DNA of 64,000 nt from contig NC_013223.1 in NCBI RefSeq assembly GCF_000024325.1, positions 2,547,001 to 2,611,000 of the forward strand, read 5' to 3'. Numbering within the stretch: the stretch's first letter is position 1; each line of letters opens with the position of its first letter. This DNA is from Desulfohalobium retbaense DSM 5692. GTDB lineage: Bacteria; Desulfobacterota; Desulfovibrionia; Desulfovibrionales; Desulfohalobiaceae. Both the position numbers and the translations under genes were made by a program. Positions 18,094 through 27,466 of the stretch are shown here, piece after piece. Under the pieces are notes generated by a model, which was given only the letters and a program-made list of their open reading frames with translations, was not told the DNA's origin and ran no database searches.

Positions 18094-18630
18094 CTACACG
18101 CCGTGCGCTCGGCTGTTGCGCGCCTCCGACGGCCGTGTCCAACGCTGTATTTGGGTGGCAATGCGTTCACTCGCTTCCCGTGCGCCCTGAAGCACCGCTG
18201 GAGCGCAGCCTTCGCCGAAAAAACACATCTCCTGGATCTGGATACCAACAATCAGGACCTCTTCGGGCCAGCGACAGGAATACAGCGTCCGGTACAACTC
18301 AAGTACCAGGCCAAGATCCAGGCCGTGGGAGGATTTCAGCCGCGGCGTCGGCATCCGGTCCAGGTCGTGGACCCCGAGTTCGTGGACCGAGCCCGGTGGC
18401 AAGCCACAATCCAAGGCGTCGACAACGACAAGGTGACGGCAGGGCTGCAACAGATCCAGCAGGGCGTCGCCTCCTGTGCCGCCCCAGGTGATTGTGGCGC
18501 TACCGGGATCGAGCCGATCCTGGAGCAAAGCCGCCACCTCCCACCCCACGCCGTCGTCACGAAGCAGGGTATTGCCCAGGCACAGGACCTGGACGGAAAT
18601 CTCGGGCATGGCCGCGGGTCGGTGTTCCAT
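18094..18630 (-). CDS. [NiFe] hydrogenase maturation endopeptidase (HyaD/HybD/HycI family)
   Basis: 178 aa. It cleaves the C-terminal tail of the hydrogenase large subunit once Ni is inserted. Motifs: GNTLLRDDGVGWEVA (first acidic Ni ligand), VVVDALDCG (Asp) and SSHGLDLG (His). The start ATG (18630-18628) overlaps the mvhA TGA by one base (TGATG), indicating translational coupling with its presumed substrate. The upstream in-frame extension is rejected because it lies inside mvhA. Confidence 0.92.
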   Translation of the reverse strand: MEHRPAAMPEISVQVLCLGNTLLRDDGVGWEVAALLQDRLDPGSATITWGGTGGDALLDLLQPCRHLVVVDALDCGLPPGSVHELGVHDLDRMPTPRLKSSHGLDLGLVLELYRTLYSCRWPEEVLIVGIQIQEMCFFGEGCAPAVLQGAREASERIATQIQRWTRPSEARNSRAHGV

Positions 18631-20090
18631 CACGACCGTTTCAGAGTCCGGAACACGGCGTTGTTGTGCCACAGGCGCACCTCGAGGTCTGACTCCCCGG
18701 GCAGGGCATGGGTGGCGCAGGCCAGGCAGGGGTCATAGGCGCGATACCCCATTTCGATCATGTCCAGGACGGCTTCGTCCGGCGCGCCGTCCTGGATCAG
18801 TCCCTGGGCCGCCTTTTTGACCGACATGCCCATCCCGGCATTGTTCTGGACTGTGGCCACAATAAGATTGACCGTTTTGACCAGGCCGTTGGCGTCGGTG
18901 GTGTAATGGTGGATGAGCGAGCCCCGCGGCGCTTCGACAACCCCGACTCCCTCGCCGGGCCGCCCCTCTGGCAGACTGCGCACATTCGTGTCAGTCACTT
19001 CCGGATCCTGCGAGAGGTCCACCAGGGCCTCGGCCGCCTGCATGAGTTCAACCAGCCGGGCCCAGTGGAAGGCCAGGGTGTTGTGGATCGGGGTGCCGCC
19101 GTAAAAGGCGCGCATCGTTTCATACGCCTCTTGGGCCAGCGGCGTGGCCATACCGTCCGCGACATTGAGCCGGGCCAGGGAATTGACCCGGTACACACCG
19201 CTGTCGGCCCCATCGATAAGACCGTGCCACCCTTTGTCCCGCAGGTAGGGAAACTTCATATAGCTCCACGGCAACACCGTTTCAGCGAGATGCTCGAGGT
19301 AATCGCTGCCATCGAACTGGGCCATGGTCTCCCCTTCGGGGGTCACCACCCGCAACTGCCCGTCGTAGAAATTGACCCGGCCCTGGGAGTCGACCAGGCC
19401 CATATAATGGGTCCGGTGGGTAAAGAGCTCACCGGTGAGCAACTCCCGGTTTCTGTCCTGGGCCAGGATATGGTTTTCAAAAAACCAGAGCGCGAATTGG
19501 GCGAACTCCCTGATCTCAGAGGCCATGCCAGCGATTTCCTGCCGCGTCTTTTCGGACACGGGACCAGCCATGCCGCCCGGCAGGGACGCCACCGGATGGA
19601 TGGGGTGACCGGCTATAAGACCCTGGATTTTCTGGGCGTATCCGCGATTTTGCAGGACCCGGCGCACCGCGCCCTTGCCGAGTTCGTCCACGAGTCCCAG
19701 GATATTCCGTTTGCCCGGGCCTGCTTCCGGCCCGGGCATGAAATCCGGAGCGGCCAGGGCGAAAAAGTGCAGGATGTGGCTGTGGGCGATGTGGGCATTG
19801 TAAAAAAGTTCGCGTATTTTGCGCGCCGCTGGAGGGGGCGTCAGCCCGTAGACCGCATCCGCTGCCTTGGAAGAGGCCATATGGTGGGCACCAGGGCAGA
19901 CACCGCAGATTTTCGGTGTAATCCTGGGGAGTTCCTCCACGGGACGGCCCTGACAGAATTGCTCGAATCCCCGGAGTTCGACAACCTGGAAATAACTGTC
20001 CTGCACGGTGCCGTCGTCGTTGAGAAAGATATCGATCTTGCCGTGGCCCTCGAGACGGGTCAGTGGATCGATGCTGATTTTCTTGGCCAT
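18630..20090 (-). CDS. mvhA: [NiFe] hydrogenase large subunit, MvhA type (group 3c-like)
   Basis: 486 aa, carries the Ni-Fe site. The N-terminal ligand motif is PKICGVCPGAHH and the C-terminal one DPCLACATHA. About 28 residues follow the last His, the tail expected to be removed by the downstream protease. Together with MvhG and the HdrA-MvhD fusion it should form a cytoplasmic H2-oxidising module that feeds electrons to the HdrA flavin. ATG 20090 is chosen because GAGG lies 6 nt upstream; a GTG at 20102 is an alternative. The gap to mvhG is 16 bp. Confidence 0.93.
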   Translation of the reverse strand: MAKKISIDPLTRLEGHGKIDIFLNDDGTVQDSYFQVVELRGFEQFCQGRPVEELPRITPKICGVCPGAHHMASSKAADAVYGLTPPPAARKIRELFYNAHIAHSHILHFFALAAPDFMPGPEAGPGKRNILGLVDELGKGAVRRVLQNRGYAQKIQGLIAGHPIHPVASLPGGMAGPVSEKTRQEIAGMASEIREFAQFALWFFENHILAQDRNRELLTGELFTHRTHYMGLVDSQGRVNFYDGQLRVVTPEGETMAQFDGSDYLEHLAETVLPWSYMKFPYLRDKGWHGLIDGADSGVYRVNSLARLNVADGMATPLAQEAYETMRAFYGGTPIHNTLAFHWARLVELMQAAEALVDLSQDPEVTDTNVRSLPEGRPGEGVGVVEAPRGSLIHHYTTDANGLVKTVNLIVATVQNNAGMGMSVKKAAQGLIQDGAPDEAVLDMIEMGYRAYDPCLACATHALPGESDLEVRLWHNNAVFRTLKRS

Positions 20091-20106
20091 AGAGCGCCTC
20101 ACTCGG

Positions 20107-21111
20107 CTATTTGCCGCCGTTGTCCTTCACTTTTCGGGGCACAATCCCGCAGGGCAGGGTAAATCGGTACACCGAGCCCAGGGGGTCTCTAAAACTGTTC
20201 ACCGCCCGTTTCATCTCCCCGCGGGAGAGGAAATCCTCGCCGCCTTCCCCGGCGACAGAACCGAACACGGACAAGGCCTCAGCTCCGGGATCGTAGACCC
20301 CCGGGGCCGGACCGAAACAACCGCGGCAGGGCATATTGACAGTAATGCAGGCCGAACCGCACCCGCCACGGGTAAACGGCCCCATACAGATAACACCCTG
20401 CTCCAGAAAACAGGTTTCCGGGTCGGCCACGATTTCGTGAGGGCGATAAAGCCGCGGCATGCGTCCAGCGCGCCGGGTCTCAGCCCGGGGGCATTCCTGG
20501 CACAGCGTCGCCTCCGGAGCGAGAATGCTCCCCGCAGGGGGGAGATCGTCCCCCGCATTGTAGGCCTGGACCACACCGAGCAGGTCGAGAATCCGTTCCG
20601 GGGTCGGCGGGCAGCCCGGGAGAAAATAATCGACGTCCACGACCTGGTGCAGTGCCCGGACACTGTCGTGAAATGCCGGCAAGGTCACCTCGCCGCCAGG
20701 GACGGGAGTGCGCTGCTGCGGGCGGATCTGGTCCGGATTATCCGTGGAAACCGTGTCCTGATACGCGACCCGGAAGATCTCCTCGCGGTCGGACTGGTTG
20801 GCCAGCCCGGGAATCCCGCCATGACAGGCACAAGCCCCATAAGCGACCAGGACCCGGCACCGTTCGCGGAGCCGCCGGGCATCCTCCGCCTGTTCGCTGG
20901 TACGCACCACCCCGTTGAACAAGCCGATATCCACACTTTTTTCCGGGAGCGCTTCGAGGTCGCTGCGCTTATAATCCAGGGCCACCGGCCAGTAGACGAC
21001 ATCGGCCACCGCCGTGAGTTCCAGCAGCTTTCCCTGGGTATCCAACAGCGATACATCGCAGCCACCGCAGGCTCCGGCCCAATTCATGGCGATTGACATT
21101 CTGCGACTCAT
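20107..21111 (-). CDS. mvhG: [NiFe] hydrogenase small subunit, MvhG type
   Basis: 334 aa, cytoplasmic: no Tat signal precedes GACGGCDVSLLD, the proximal-cluster motif. Further cluster cysteines are in VAYGACACHGG, YFLPGCPPTPE, LCQECPR and GGCGSACITVNMPCRGCFGP. It transfers electrons from MvhA through Fe-S clusters to MvhD. The start at 21111 has a strong GAGGAGG ribosome site. It lies 23 bp after the HdrA-MvhD fusion gene. Confidence 0.93.
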   Translation of the reverse strand: MSRRMSIAMNWAGACGGCDVSLLDTQGKLLELTAVADVVYWPVALDYKRSDLEALPEKSVDIGLFNGVVRTSEQAEDARRLRERCRVLVAYGACACHGGIPGLANQSDREEIFRVAYQDTVSTDNPDQIRPQQRTPVPGGEVTLPAFHDSVRALHQVVDVDYFLPGCPPTPERILDLLGVVQAYNAGDDLPPAGSILAPEATLCQECPRAETRRAGRMPRLYRPHEIVADPETCFLEQGVICMGPFTRGGCGSACITVNMPCRGCFGPAPGVYDPGAEALSVFGSVAGEGGEDFLSRGEMKRAVNSFRDPLGSVYRFTLPCGIVPRKVKDNGGK

Positions 21112-21134
21112 TGCATCCTCCTCGCTCTGGGCGC

Positions 21135-23558
21135 CTAGACCAATTGTTTGAGCCTGTCCTGGGCCGCGGGATTGGGCCCCAGTTTGCGCAAGATACCGTC
21201 CATGGCCCCGACGATATCCACAAATTCCTTGCCGTGGGCCACGCCGATATTGGCAAAGCGCAACCGGTTGCTATCCAGTCCGAGCTGTTCCAGAAGATTT
21301 TGGGCCAGGCCGATGCGTTTATCAGCCAAATAGTTGCCGTGGAGGTGGTGACAGCTTTTGGTCGGGCAACCGCCGACCAGGATACCGTCCACACCGCGGC
21401 GAAACATCTCCAGCAAAAGCCCGGTGTTGACCGAGGACGAACACCGGATGCGGATGCTGCGGACATTGGACGGGGCTTTGCGCCGTTCTGTGCCGGCCAT
21501 GTCCGCCCCGCAATACGAGCACCAATAGCACAACAAGGCCAGAATCCGCGGCTCGCCCTCAGGCAGAGCGCTAAAGGCGACTTCGGCCTGATCAAGGAGC
21601 TGGCGGTCAGTGAAGTTGGCCAGTTGGGCCGCGTGGGTCGGGCAGGCAGCCGCGCACAAACCGCAGGCCTGGCAAAAGGCCGGATCCGCAACCATTCCCT
21701 CCTCTGTCAGGCGGATGGCCCCGTGCGGGCAGACCGTTTCGCACATCCGGCACTGGATACAGGTCTCGCGGTTGAGATGACTGCTATGCTTGGGCGGGGT
21801 TTTCTGTCCGAAATGCAGCGCCGGCAAGGCGGTCATGGCCGCGGCCTTGCCCTGCTCCACGGCCTGCTGGACAACCTTGGGACCGGAAGAAGCCCCGGTA
21901 TAGTAGACCCGATCCACAAAACATTCCGTCGGCCGAAAAATGCGGGGCTGGTTCTCGATGGGGAAACCGACGTTATCCAGGGCCACCCCGAGCTGGTCAG
22001 CCAGGCGGCGAGCCTGTTGCCGCGGCGTCTGGGCCGAGGCCAGGACCACCAGGTCGGCGTCGATGTCCAGGTGGCCCTCAGGATCGAATTCGAACTCGCC
22101 CATGGACGAGGTGGTCTGCTCCCCGATCTGCCTGATCGTGAGCCGGACCGCGCCGTCCTCGGCGTCCGCGATGGCGGTCAGGTCACCCTGAACGAATTCC
22201 ACGCCCATTTTCTGGACCATGTCGTACATGGCTTCGAACGACCGTTCATAGGTCCGCACGTCGTAATAATAGAGAATACTGACTGCGGTTTCCGGCAGGA
22301 GTCTGGCGACCTGCTGCGCTTGGCGCATGGTCGCCCCGCAACAGGTCTTGGAGCAATAGGGCACCCCGCCGGTGGATTTGTCGGCTGTCGCCCGGGATCC
22401 GGCGCAAAGGACAAAGACAATATGCTCGGGCGCCTCCCCGGTTTGGGGATTGGTGATGCCCTGGTCGAGCATGCGTTCGAACTGCATGCCGTGCACAACA
22501 TTGGGGGCGTCGGTGTGAAAGGCCTGCTCCTGGCTCAGATCCAGAGTTTCAAAGCCGGTGGCCAGGAAAACCGCCCCATAGTCCTGGACACGTTCCTCGG
22601 GTTCGGCCTTGAGATCGATGGCCCCCGCGGGACAAACCTCTTCGCAGGCCCCGCAGCGGGTGCAGACGTCGTCCAGAATCGTATACGCGTCGGGCACCGC
22701 TCGCGGGGCGTCCTTGTCAATAGCCTTGCGGGCAAAAAGCCCCTCGTTGAAGCCGCTGTGTCCGAATTCGGGACAAACAGCACTGCAAGCGCCGCAGGCA
22801 ACGCAGGCGGCCGGATCAACGGGCTGGGCGGCGCTGGAGAGACGGGCCCGAAAATTCCCCTCATGCTTCGTGATCGAGGTCACTTCGGTCTGGGTGAAGG
22901 CGGTCACCTTGCGCTGGACCAGCGTTCCCAATGCTTGAACCGGACCAACACACAGGCTCAGACACCGGCCGTCCCATTGCTCGCTTTGAAACAAAAGCCG
23001 GATCTGGGCCATGCGTCCGCCCACGGAAGGGGCTTGTTCGACCAGGGTCACCTCGCGACCCATGCCGGCCAGTTCCTTGGCCGTGGCCAGACCGGCTGGA
23101 CCGCCGCCAACCACCAGGGCCCGCTGGGCAACAGGTACGGGCGGGGACGAGGGAGTGGCCGTGCACAACCGGGCATGGGCCATCCGGAGTTCATCAAGAG
23201 CCTTGGCCTCAAGTCCCGGCCCCGCTTCATGGAGCCACACGCCCTGTTCGCGGGTGTTGGCGACTTCGAAGAGGCTCGAATCAACAACGCCAGAGAGCGC
23301 AGCGGCAATCTCCTCTTCGGGAAATTTCAGGGACGATCGTGGCGAACATCCGGCGAAAAGAAGCCGGTCGGCGCCGGCATCGGCGAATCGCTTGCGAAAA
23401 CCTTCGGTGGCAGCGGGATTGCAACAGCCGGCCGCCGTCTCGACATGGACCACATGCGGCCACTCACGGACCGTTGCGGCCAGCGCCTCAAGGTCCAGGG
23501 CGTCGCTGATCTGTCCTTGGCAACCGCAAAGCCAGACAGCTATTCGGGGAGCCTGCAT
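21135..23558 (-). CDS. hdrA: HdrA-MvhD fusion (heterodisulfide reductase subunit A-like flavoprotein with hydrogenase delta domain)
   Basis: 807 aa. Order: N-terminal HdrA Cys domain (WLCGCQGQISD, AAGCCNP, FAGCSPR), FAD loop VVGGGPAGLATAKELAGMG, ferredoxin clusters CVACGACSAVCP and CTRCGACEEVCP, NADH-oxidoreductase-like middle, two more clusters (CIQCRMCETVCP, CQACGLCAAACP), and a C-terminal MvhD domain (LLCYWCSYCGADMAG, GGCPTKSCHH). HdrA flavins bifurcate or confurcate electrons; MvhD links hydrogenase to HdrA. The fusion also occurs in QmoB, but gene order here (hdrA-mvhD, mvhG, mvhA) points to a hydrogenase complex. ATG 23558 follows GGAGG. No hdrB or hdrC is nearby. Operon leader gene. 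Confidence 0.92.
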   Translation of the reverse strand: MQAPRIAVWLCGCQGQISDALDLEALAATVREWPHVVHVETAAGCCNPAATEGFRKRFADAGADRLLFAGCSPRSSLKFPEEEIAAALSGVVDSSLFEVANTREQGVWLHEAGPGLEAKALDELRMAHARLCTATPSSPPVPVAQRALVVGGGPAGLATAKELAGMGREVTLVEQAPSVGGRMAQIRLLFQSEQWDGRCLSLCVGPVQALGTLVQRKVTAFTQTEVTSITKHEGNFRARLSSAAQPVDPAACVACGACSAVCPEFGHSGFNEGLFARKAIDKDAPRAVPDAYTILDDVCTRCGACEEVCPAGAIDLKAEPEERVQDYGAVFLATGFETLDLSQEQAFHTDAPNVVHGMQFERMLDQGITNPQTGEAPEHIVFVLCAGSRATADKSTGGVPYCSKTCCGATMRQAQQVARLLPETAVSILYYYDVRTYERSFEAMYDMVQKMGVEFVQGDLTAIADAEDGAVRLTIRQIGEQTTSSMGEFEFDPEGHLDIDADLVVLASAQTPRQQARRLADQLGVALDNVGFPIENQPRIFRPTECFVDRVYYTGASSGPKVVQQAVEQGKAAAMTALPALHFGQKTPPKHSSHLNRETCIQCRMCETVCPHGAIRLTEEGMVADPAFCQACGLCAAACPTHAAQLANFTDRQLLDQAEVAFSALPEGEPRILALLCYWCSYCGADMAGTERRKAPSNVRSIRIRCSSSVNTGLLLEMFRRGVDGILVGGCPTKSCHHLHGNYLADKRIGLAQNLLEQLGLDSNRLRFANIGVAHGKEFVDIVGAMDGILRKLGPNPAAQDRLKQLV

Positions 23559-23685
23559 GGACACCTCCTCCGTCTTCGGCGCAGGGGCCTGACGGGTGGA
23601 TTGGACTCGATCTGGGGATGAACTCAAGAAACGGCCTGCTGTTATGCCAAAGCCACAGCACAAGCGCAAGGCAGGCCCCGCAAAC

Positions 23686-25662
23686 TCATTCCCGGAACCG
23701 CAGCACCTTCAGGCTGTTGACCACCGCCAGCAAGGCAGCGCCCACATCGGCAAAGATCGCCCCCCACATATTGGCCAACCCCACGGCCCCCAAAACCAGG
23801 ACGACACCCTTGATGCCCAGGGCCAGCCCAATATTCTCCCAGACCACCCGCCGGGTCCGCTTGGCAAGTCTGATCGCTTCGGCCATCTTGCTTGGAGTGG
23901 CCTCCATGAGCACCACATCGGCGGCCTCGATGGCCGCATCCAGGCCACTGGCACCGCCCATGGCCACGCCGATATCCGCACGGGTCAGCACCGGGGCGTC
24001 GTTCAGCCCATCGCCGACGAAAACAACTCGCGAACCGGAGCGGCTCTTTTCCAGAAACCGTTCCACGACACCGACCTTGTCCTGGGGCAACAGGCGGGCG
24101 TGAACCTGATCCAGACCCAAGCCTTGGGCCACATCCCAGGCCGTGGCCTCAGCGTCGCCGGTGAGCATATGCTGTTCGCGCACCCCGGCCTCACGGAGAC
24201 GGGTAATCGCTGCGGCGCTGTCACGGCGCACTGTATCTGTGATGACAAGCGTTCCGGCATAGTCACCGTCAATGGCGACATGCAGCCGCGTGCCGGAACC
24301 CCGGCGCCGGGGTTCCGGGATCGCAATCCCTTTGCCAGCCAGGAGTTGGTTCCGGCCGACCACCACCAAAGAGGCATTGACCCGGGCCTGGACGCCGAGA
24401 CCGGAATGCTCCTCATAGGTGGTGACCGCCTCTTCATTGAGCTGCCCCGCATAGGCCTCGCGCACCGCCACAGCGACCGGATGACTGGAATGCATCTCGG
24501 CCAGGGCTGCATACTCCAGCACCGCCTCCCGGCTCCAGCCCTTCTCGGTCAGAATCTCTGAAACCGCAAAGGCTCCGCTCGTCAGGGTCCCGGTCTTGTC
24601 CCACAAAATCGTCTGCACCCGGGACAAACCCTCCAGAAAATTGGCCCCCTTGATGAGGATACCGCGCCGGGACGCCGCCCCAATTCCGGCAAAAAAGGTC
24701 AAGGGAATGGACAGGACCAGAGCGCAGGGGCAGGAAACGACCAGAAAAATCAATCCCCGATAGATCCACTCACTGAAGGACAAAGGAGCGGCAAACCAGC
24801 TCGCGGCCAGCGGCAGGCGGGAGAGCAGCGGGGGGGCCAAGGCCACCGCCAGAGCAGCACAAACCACAATCGGGGTATAATACCGCGCGAACACCGTTAT
24901 GAACTGCTCGATCTCCGCCTTTTTCTGCCCCGCTCCCTGCACCAGTTCCAGGATCCGGGCCACAGTGGACTGGTGTGCGGCCCGAATCACCCGGACATGG
25001 AGCACACCGGACTGGTTGACCATCCCGGCGAGCACCGATTCTCCCGGCTCGACGAAACGCGGCAGAGGCTCTCCGGTCAGATCTGCGGTGTCCAAGGAGG
25101 CCGACCCTTCAGCCACTTCGCCATCGAGAGGGACCCGTTCTCCCGGACGGACCCGGATCAATTCCCCCACCTGAACAGAAGCGGGGTCGACCTGCACAAA
25201 GCTGCCCTCACGCTGAACAGCGGCGACATCCGGACGCAGAGCGAGTAGCCCCTGGATAGAGCGGCGCGAGGAATCCACGGCCGCATCCTGCAGGGCCTCG
25301 CCGATGCGGTAGAAAAGCATCACGCCCACAGCCTCGCCGTAGGCCCCGATGCCAATGGCTCCCAGCGTCGCCAGACTCATGAGAAACAATTCGTCAAAGA
25401 TTTTTCCCTGCCGGATATTGCGCCAGGTGGCCGCCAGGATCTCCCGGCCAATCCAGACATAGCTGCCCAACAAGGCGACCACCCAGAGCCAGTCTGGCTC
25501 GAGATGGGCCAGCCGCGCGGTGAGGGCAACCGCAAAAACTGCTGCTGCGGGCAGGATCTGCCGCAGTTCCTGGCGCAATCCCTCTTTTTCAGGGCCGCTT
25601 GCACCGCAATGACTGCAACCACAGGAGGCCCCAGTGGGGCACGCTTCTTCAATATTGTGCAT
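23686..25662 (-). CDS. cadA: Zn/Cd/Pb-type P1B-ATPase
   Basis: 658 aa heavy-metal efflux pump of the inner membrane. No full HMA domain; instead a short Cys/His-rich N-terminus (CPTGASCGCSHCG). Conserved sites: actuator DLTGEPLP, transmembrane metal site VSCPCALV, phosphorylation loop DKTGTLT, SSHPVAVAV, and GDGLNDAPVL. Lys in GIKGVV and Asp in FADVGA in the last helices match the Zn2+/Cd2+/Pb2+ subgroup rather than Cu+ pumps. The start at 25662 has an AAGGAAA site. It lies downstream of a CadC-like ArsR regulator on the same strand, so metal-induced co-expression is likely. Confidence 0.93.
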   Translation of the reverse strand: MHNIEEACPTGASCGCSHCGASGPEKEGLRQELRQILPAAAVFAVALTARLAHLEPDWLWVVALLGSYVWIGREILAATWRNIRQGKIFDELFLMSLATLGAIGIGAYGEAVGVMLFYRIGEALQDAAVDSSRRSIQGLLALRPDVAAVQREGSFVQVDPASVQVGELIRVRPGERVPLDGEVAEGSASLDTADLTGEPLPRFVEPGESVLAGMVNQSGVLHVRVIRAAHQSTVARILELVQGAGQKKAEIEQFITVFARYYTPIVVCAALAVALAPPLLSRLPLAASWFAAPLSFSEWIYRGLIFLVVSCPCALVLSIPLTFFAGIGAASRRGILIKGANFLEGLSRVQTILWDKTGTLTSGAFAVSEILTEKGWSREAVLEYAALAEMHSSHPVAVAVREAYAGQLNEEAVTTYEEHSGLGVQARVNASLVVVGRNQLLAGKGIAIPEPRRRGSGTRLHVAIDGDYAGTLVITDTVRRDSAAAITRLREAGVREQHMLTGDAEATAWDVAQGLGLDQVHARLLPQDKVGVVERFLEKSRSGSRVVFVGDGLNDAPVLTRADIGVAMGGASGLDAAIEAADVVLMEATPSKMAEAIRLAKRTRRVVWENIGLALGIKGVVLVLGAVGLANMWGAIFADVGAALLAVVNSLKVLRFRE

Positions 25663-25825
25663 ACCGTTTCCTTGACTGCCTTTCTCTTGCTTTGCCAGCT
25701 TTTGAGGGCTGTTGTATTCGTTTCACCTGTTTTCCGACCGAGCCCCCTACCGGCCCCTCCCTTCCGGGCGGAGCGGTCAAATAGGTCAGCCGGCTTGACG
25801 GCCTGCCGACGCTCTCGAGCACGAC

Positions 25826-25865
25826 TTATTCACGCACATGGTCCATTATTCACGCACATGGTCCA
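25826..25865. repeat. 20-bp tandem duplication at the arsR stop codon
   Basis: TTATTCACGCACATGGTCCA occurs twice head to tail (25826-25845 and 25846-25865). The right copy encodes the last residues DHVRE and the stop of the ArsR gene. The left copy is a perfect duplicate in the 3' untranslated region, so the change did not alter the protein. Confidence 0.95.
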
Positions 25866-26205
25866 GGGCCTGCTGAAACAGCGTCCGCACATGGTCGTCG
25901 TTGAGACGGTAAAAAGCCATCTTGCCTTCCTTGCGATAGGCCACCAGCCGAGCCGCCCTGAGGACCCGGAGTTGATGCGAGACCGCAGAAACACTCATTC
26001 CCAGAACACGACTGAGATCGCAGACGCACAATTCGGCCTGGCTGAGTGAATACAAAATCTTGACCCGGGTCGCGTCGCCCAGAACCTTGAACAACTCCGC
26101 CACCTCACCGAGTTCAGCGGCGCCGACCATTGCGGCGGCCACAGTCTTGATGGTCTCCGGGTGTTCCTGGAATACTTCGCATTCGGTCTGCTTGTCTTTG
26201 CTCAT
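25846..26205 (-). CDS. ArsR/SmtB-family metal-responsive repressor (CadC-like)
   Basis: 119 aa winged-helix regulator. The metal-sensing motif ELCVCDL lies in the recognition helix region (alpha-3 site, as in CadC/ArsR), followed by the DNA-binding SAVSHQLRVLRAARLV. ATG 26205 (MSKDKQTECEVFQEHPETI) is preferred; an upstream TTG would fall inside the operator palindrome. It presumably represses itself and the P-type ATPase downstream (184 bp) until Zn, Cd or Pb binds. Confidence 0.92.
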   Translation of the reverse strand: MSKDKQTECEVFQEHPETIKTVAAAMVGAAELGEVAELFKVLGDATRVKILYSLSQAELCVCDLSRVLGMSVSAVSHQLRVLRAARLVAYRKEGKMAFYRLNDDHVRTLFQQALDHVRE

Positions 26206-26233
26206 GAGCCGCCCTGTTTTTTTATTGCAACGC

Positions 26234-26249
26234 TTGATCAATTGTTCAA
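26234..26249. promoter_or_regulatory. Probable ArsR-family operator
   Basis: TTGATCAATTGTTCAA, a 16-bp palindrome with a single symmetric mismatch pair, 29 bp upstream of the arsR ATG. Position and symmetry fit autorepression by the ArsR protein. Confidence 0.6.
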
Positions 26250-26305
26250 TTAATAAACCCTACCGCTCCTGTCAATCCGTTTCCCGCTCGAGGTGCTGGC
26301 TGCCT

Positions 26306-27220
26306 TCAGGCTAAAGAGCGGCCACGGCGCAGCATCCGAAACCCGGAACCAAAGGCCTGCTGGGCGACGCCGATAACCACGAAGGCGTTGGGATCCGCAT
26401 CTGCGACCACATCCTTGAGCGCCCGCACCTGAGAGCGGCTCACTGTACAATAGAGCATGGTGTGGGCGGCGTCGGTGTACCCGCCGGTCACCGTCCACTG
26501 GGTCACGCCGCGGTCCAATCCGTGCATGAGCGCCCGCCGCAATTCCTGCGGGGCGTCGGTGATGATCAGGGCCGTTCTGACGTGGCTTGTCCCTTCCAGG
26601 ACGAAATCAGAAGCAAACCCCGAAAAAAACAGCGAGATAAGCGCCAGTAAGGCAAGTTCCCAGCCAAAGACCAGGCCGGCAAGGAAAATGATGGCCCCGT
26701 CGGTGAACAGGTAAGATTGGCCAAGAGGGAAACCGGTCTTGATCTGCAGTATGCGCCCCGGGATGCTGGTGCCTCCGATACTCCCGCCGGCCCGGAAAAT
26801 GATCCCCGTACCCAGACCGAATACAATCCCGGCGTAGAGGGCATTGAGCAACAAATCTTCGGTAACGGGATACGTTTCCAGGGCTGTGGGCAACCACTCG
26901 GTGAAAATATTGGTCGCCATGGAGAACACGAGCACAGCGAGCACGGTCGAGACAAGAAAACGCATCCGTCCCAGATAGAAATACCCCAGGACAAGCAGGG
27001 GGACATTCATGGCCAGGATCTGGGTGCCTTCGGACCAGCCTGTGAAGCGGTTCAAAACGATCGCCAGACCGCTGACCCCGCCCGCTGCCAAATCCACAGG
27101 GACCTGAAACAGGCTGAAGCCAAAAGCGACCAGGGTTGCCCCCAGGGCGATCATGGTCTGACGGGCGCAAAACCGCCAGACATCCTTTCCGGAAATTCCC
27201 TTTTTGAACAATTGACGCAT
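26306..27220 (-). CDS. YitT-family membrane protein (DUF161 + DUF2179)
   Basis: 304 aa. Five to six hydrophobic helices in the first 200 residues carry the family glycine motifs ([44 protein letters not shown]). A C-terminal DUF2179 domain follows ([22 protein letters not shown]). The transport substrate of the family is not established. The start at 27220 (MRQLFKKG) has AAGGAG 9 nt upstream. It is divergent from msrAB. Its 3' end faces the arsR operator, so read-through into the metal genes is possible. Confidence 0.88.
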   Translation of the reverse strand: MRQLFKKGISGKDVWRFCARQTMIALGATLVAFGFSLFQVPVDLAAGGVSGLAIVLNRFTGWSEGTQILAMNVPLLVLGYFYLGRMRFLVSTVLAVLVFSMATNIFTEWLPTALETYPVTEDLLLNALYAGIVFGLGTGIIFRAGGSIGGTSIPGRILQIKTGFPLGQSYLFTDGAIIFLAGLVFGWELALLALISLFFSGFASDFVLEGTSHVRTALIITDAPQELRRALMHGLDRGVTQWTVTGGYTDAAHTMLYCTVSRSQVRALKDVVADADPNAFVVIGVAQQAFGSGFRMLRRGRSLA

Positions 27221-27466
27221 CGACGCGGCTCCTTGAGCGGATGTCACTGCCGGCCAACCCGGCCGAGAAAAAACGGATACCGGCCGTATGCGGACCGGTT
27301 CGGGATGGTTGTGCCTGGACGAGCCGGAACTCGCAAGGCCGTTCACCGTGGTTTTACTCCTCTCTATGTCTCTGCTGTCCGGCCACCGGCGATTGAACTC
27401 TTGCCATCCCCGTTTTGCGCCTTAATTGCACTATATGCTCAAAAAAAACGAATGGAGGGTCCCTGT

